DNA from: Phyllobacteriaceae bacterium
GTDB lineage: Bacteria > Pseudomonadota > Alphaproteobacteria > Rhizobiales > Ancalomicrobiaceae
DNA: 5,726 nucleotides
Direction of reading: 5' to 3'
NCBI GenBank assembly: GCA_012517025.1
Contig: JAAYVT010000508.1
Span: 1 to 5,726, forward strand
The notes under the pieces are model-generated. The model made no database searches and was not told the origin of the DNA. It saw only the letters and a program-made list of their open reading frames with translations. Shown piece after piece: positions 5,121 through 5,726 of the stretch; positions within the stretch are counted from its first letter, which is position 1, and every line of letters starts with the position of its first letter. The position numbers and the translations under genes were made by a program.

Positions 5121-5435
5121 TCAGCGGTCGCAGACGCGGCGAACGTGCAGATCGCCCCACTGGTCGTGCCAACGCTCGCGCCAGCACCGCCGAACCGGAA
5201 CGACCTCTTCTTCCTCGATCACCCGGGCCGGACGACGATGCACGACCACCACGTCGCGATCGTCGCGCTGGCTGTCGGCGAGCGCGCCGCCGAGAATCAT
5301 GCCGCCGACGAGGCCGACCGCGCCGGCGGCGACCGCGTCGCCCGAATCGGCCCGCGCCGGGGCGGTGGCGCCGATCTGGGCGGTGAGGAGGGTCGCCGCG
5401 GCGGCGATCGCGAGAGTGAATTTCCTGGCGAACAT
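5121..5435 (-). CDS. Small exported protein with glycine-zipper segment, function unknown
   Basis: This 104-residue protein has a clear Sec signal peptide: a basic start (MFARK), a hydrophobic stretch at residues 6-23, and an ARA cleavage motif at 27-29, so the mature protein should begin near Asp30. Next comes a glycine/alanine-rich hydrophobic segment at 34-53 (AAGAVGLVGGMILGGALA) resembling glycine-zipper segments of small envelope proteins. A charged linker with four consecutive glutamates (74-77) follows, and then a basic/aromatic end with CWRERW (84-89) and VCDR (101-104). The two cysteines, 84 and 102, could form a disulfide in the periplasm. No enzyme domain is recognised. I recall many similar short proteins in Rhizobiales, all uncharacterised. 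AGAGG ends 9 bases before the ATG. It is probably monocistronic, given the hairpin after its stop. Confidence 0.75.
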   Translation of the reverse strand: MFARKFTLAIAAAATLLTAQIGATAPARADSGDAVAAGAVGLVGGMILGGALADSQRDDRDVVVVHRRPARVIEEEEVVPVRRCWRERWHDQWGDLHVRRVCDR

Positions 5436-5726
5436 GTTCTGCTGCCTCTGATTGGACGGGGATCGACCTCTCGACCCGACGCGACGGTTCCGCGACGGTC
5501 GTCTTCGAATTCCGAGGGTCAGGGTCTCTCCCGGTTCTGGCGGAATTGCGGCGGCACGATCTTCGATGAATCACGCCGCCGCATCGAACACTCGTTGGAC
5601 GAGATCGCCGCGAAACATGCCTCGCGCTTCGCTCTTCCGGCGATACTCGTCGTCTCTTCTCGCGCCGCGTCGTGACGACGGCGACTGTGCCGAAGAAGAG
5701 ACGAAGGCAGCATGATCGAGCGAAGA
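5436..5726. other. Right-end region with no convincing gene
   Basis: This should hold the promoter of the small exported-protein gene (minus strand), but no good -35/-10 pair is seen. There is an 8-base inverted repeat (GCGGCGGC 5548-5555 / GCCGCCGC 5575-5582) and a larger one at 5650-5704, listed separately. A plus-strand ATG at 5712 (MIERR, cut off by the window end) has only a weak AAGG 4 bases upstream and begins with codons CGA and AGA, unusual for this genome, so a gene start there is doubtful. A minus-strand frame from 5713 or beyond down to 5519 stays open to the window edge but has no recognisable domain and no G/C third-base preference. Confidence 0.5.
5650..5704. repeat. 11-base-pair inverted repeat with an inner palindrome
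   Basis: TCGTCTCTTCT (5650-5660) is perfectly complementary to AGAAGAGACGA (5694-5704). Inside the 33-base interval sits a second inverted repeat, CGTCGT (5668-5673) / ACGACG (5675-5680), around a single G. The outer arms are not just GC runs, which makes chance less likely than for the other hairpins here. The structure ends 7 bases before the ATG at 5712. It could be a transcript structure, a protein-binding site or a terminator-like element. No T-run follows on either strand. Confidence 0.55.

Noticed and set aside
3081..5675. An 864-codon plus-strand open frame
   Set aside because: It runs antisense through most of the GlsB-like gene and all of the HIT, acyltransferase and exported-protein genes. 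Its translation is Arg/Asp/His-rich with no domain. Such frames are expected opposite genes with strong G/C third-base bias.
5712..5726. A plus-strand gene start at the right edge (ATG ATC GAG CGA AGA)
   Set aside because: Only five codons are visible, the ribosome binding site is weak and two of the codons (CGA, AGA) are unusual for this genome. It is left as a possibility in the region note.

Overview
This is an ordinary-looking chromosomal stretch from a very GC-rich bacterium. The real genes take G or C at almost every third codon position, and the families present (ClpA with an Ala/Lys-rich tail, a COG3146/FemAB-like acyltransferase next to a HIT protein, a single AzlCD pair, a small exported glycine-zipper protein) suggest an alphaproteobacterium, most likely of the Rhizobiales (Hyphomicrobiales). 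The placement comes from recalled family resemblance, not from a marker gene. No rRNA, tRNA, CRISPR array, insertion sequence or phage gene was seen.

Layout. Positions 2-490 (+) hold the C-terminal end of clpA, whose start lies left of the window; a strong hairpin at 528-556 probably ends its transcript. A gap of about 520 bases without a gene follows. A small VOC/glyoxalase-fold protein lies at 1010-1396 (+). After a second gap of about 440 bases, rich in short palindromes and direct repeats, come azlC (1833-2654, +) and azlD (2651-3010, +), which overlap by four bases and should form a two-component amino-acid exporter. Three minus-strand genes meet azlD tail to tail only 7 bases away. In transcription order they are a COG3146 FemAB-like/GNAT acyltransferase (5000-3810), a HIT-family nucleotide hydrolase (3737-3309) and a GlsB/YeaQ/YmgE-type small membrane protein (3272-3018); their spacing suggests one operon. 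Upstream of that group, on the same strand, a small exported protein (5435-5121) has its own likely terminator at 5069-5099, so it is probably a separate unit. The last 290 bases contain no convincing gene but do contain an unusually long inverted repeat.

How the genes fit together. clpA (protein quality control), azlCD (amino-acid export), the HIT/acyltransferase pair and the GlsB-like protein look like separate housekeeping or stress functions, not one pathway. No new multi-gene system is evident. The points most worth a second look are the palindrome-rich leader of azlC, the 11-base-pair stem at the right edge, the unassigned exported glycine-zipper protein, and the azlD/GlsB tail-to-tail junction, where a hairpin extends into the end of a gene. 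Many long open frames, including ones of 378 and 864 codons, are antisense artefacts of high GC content.
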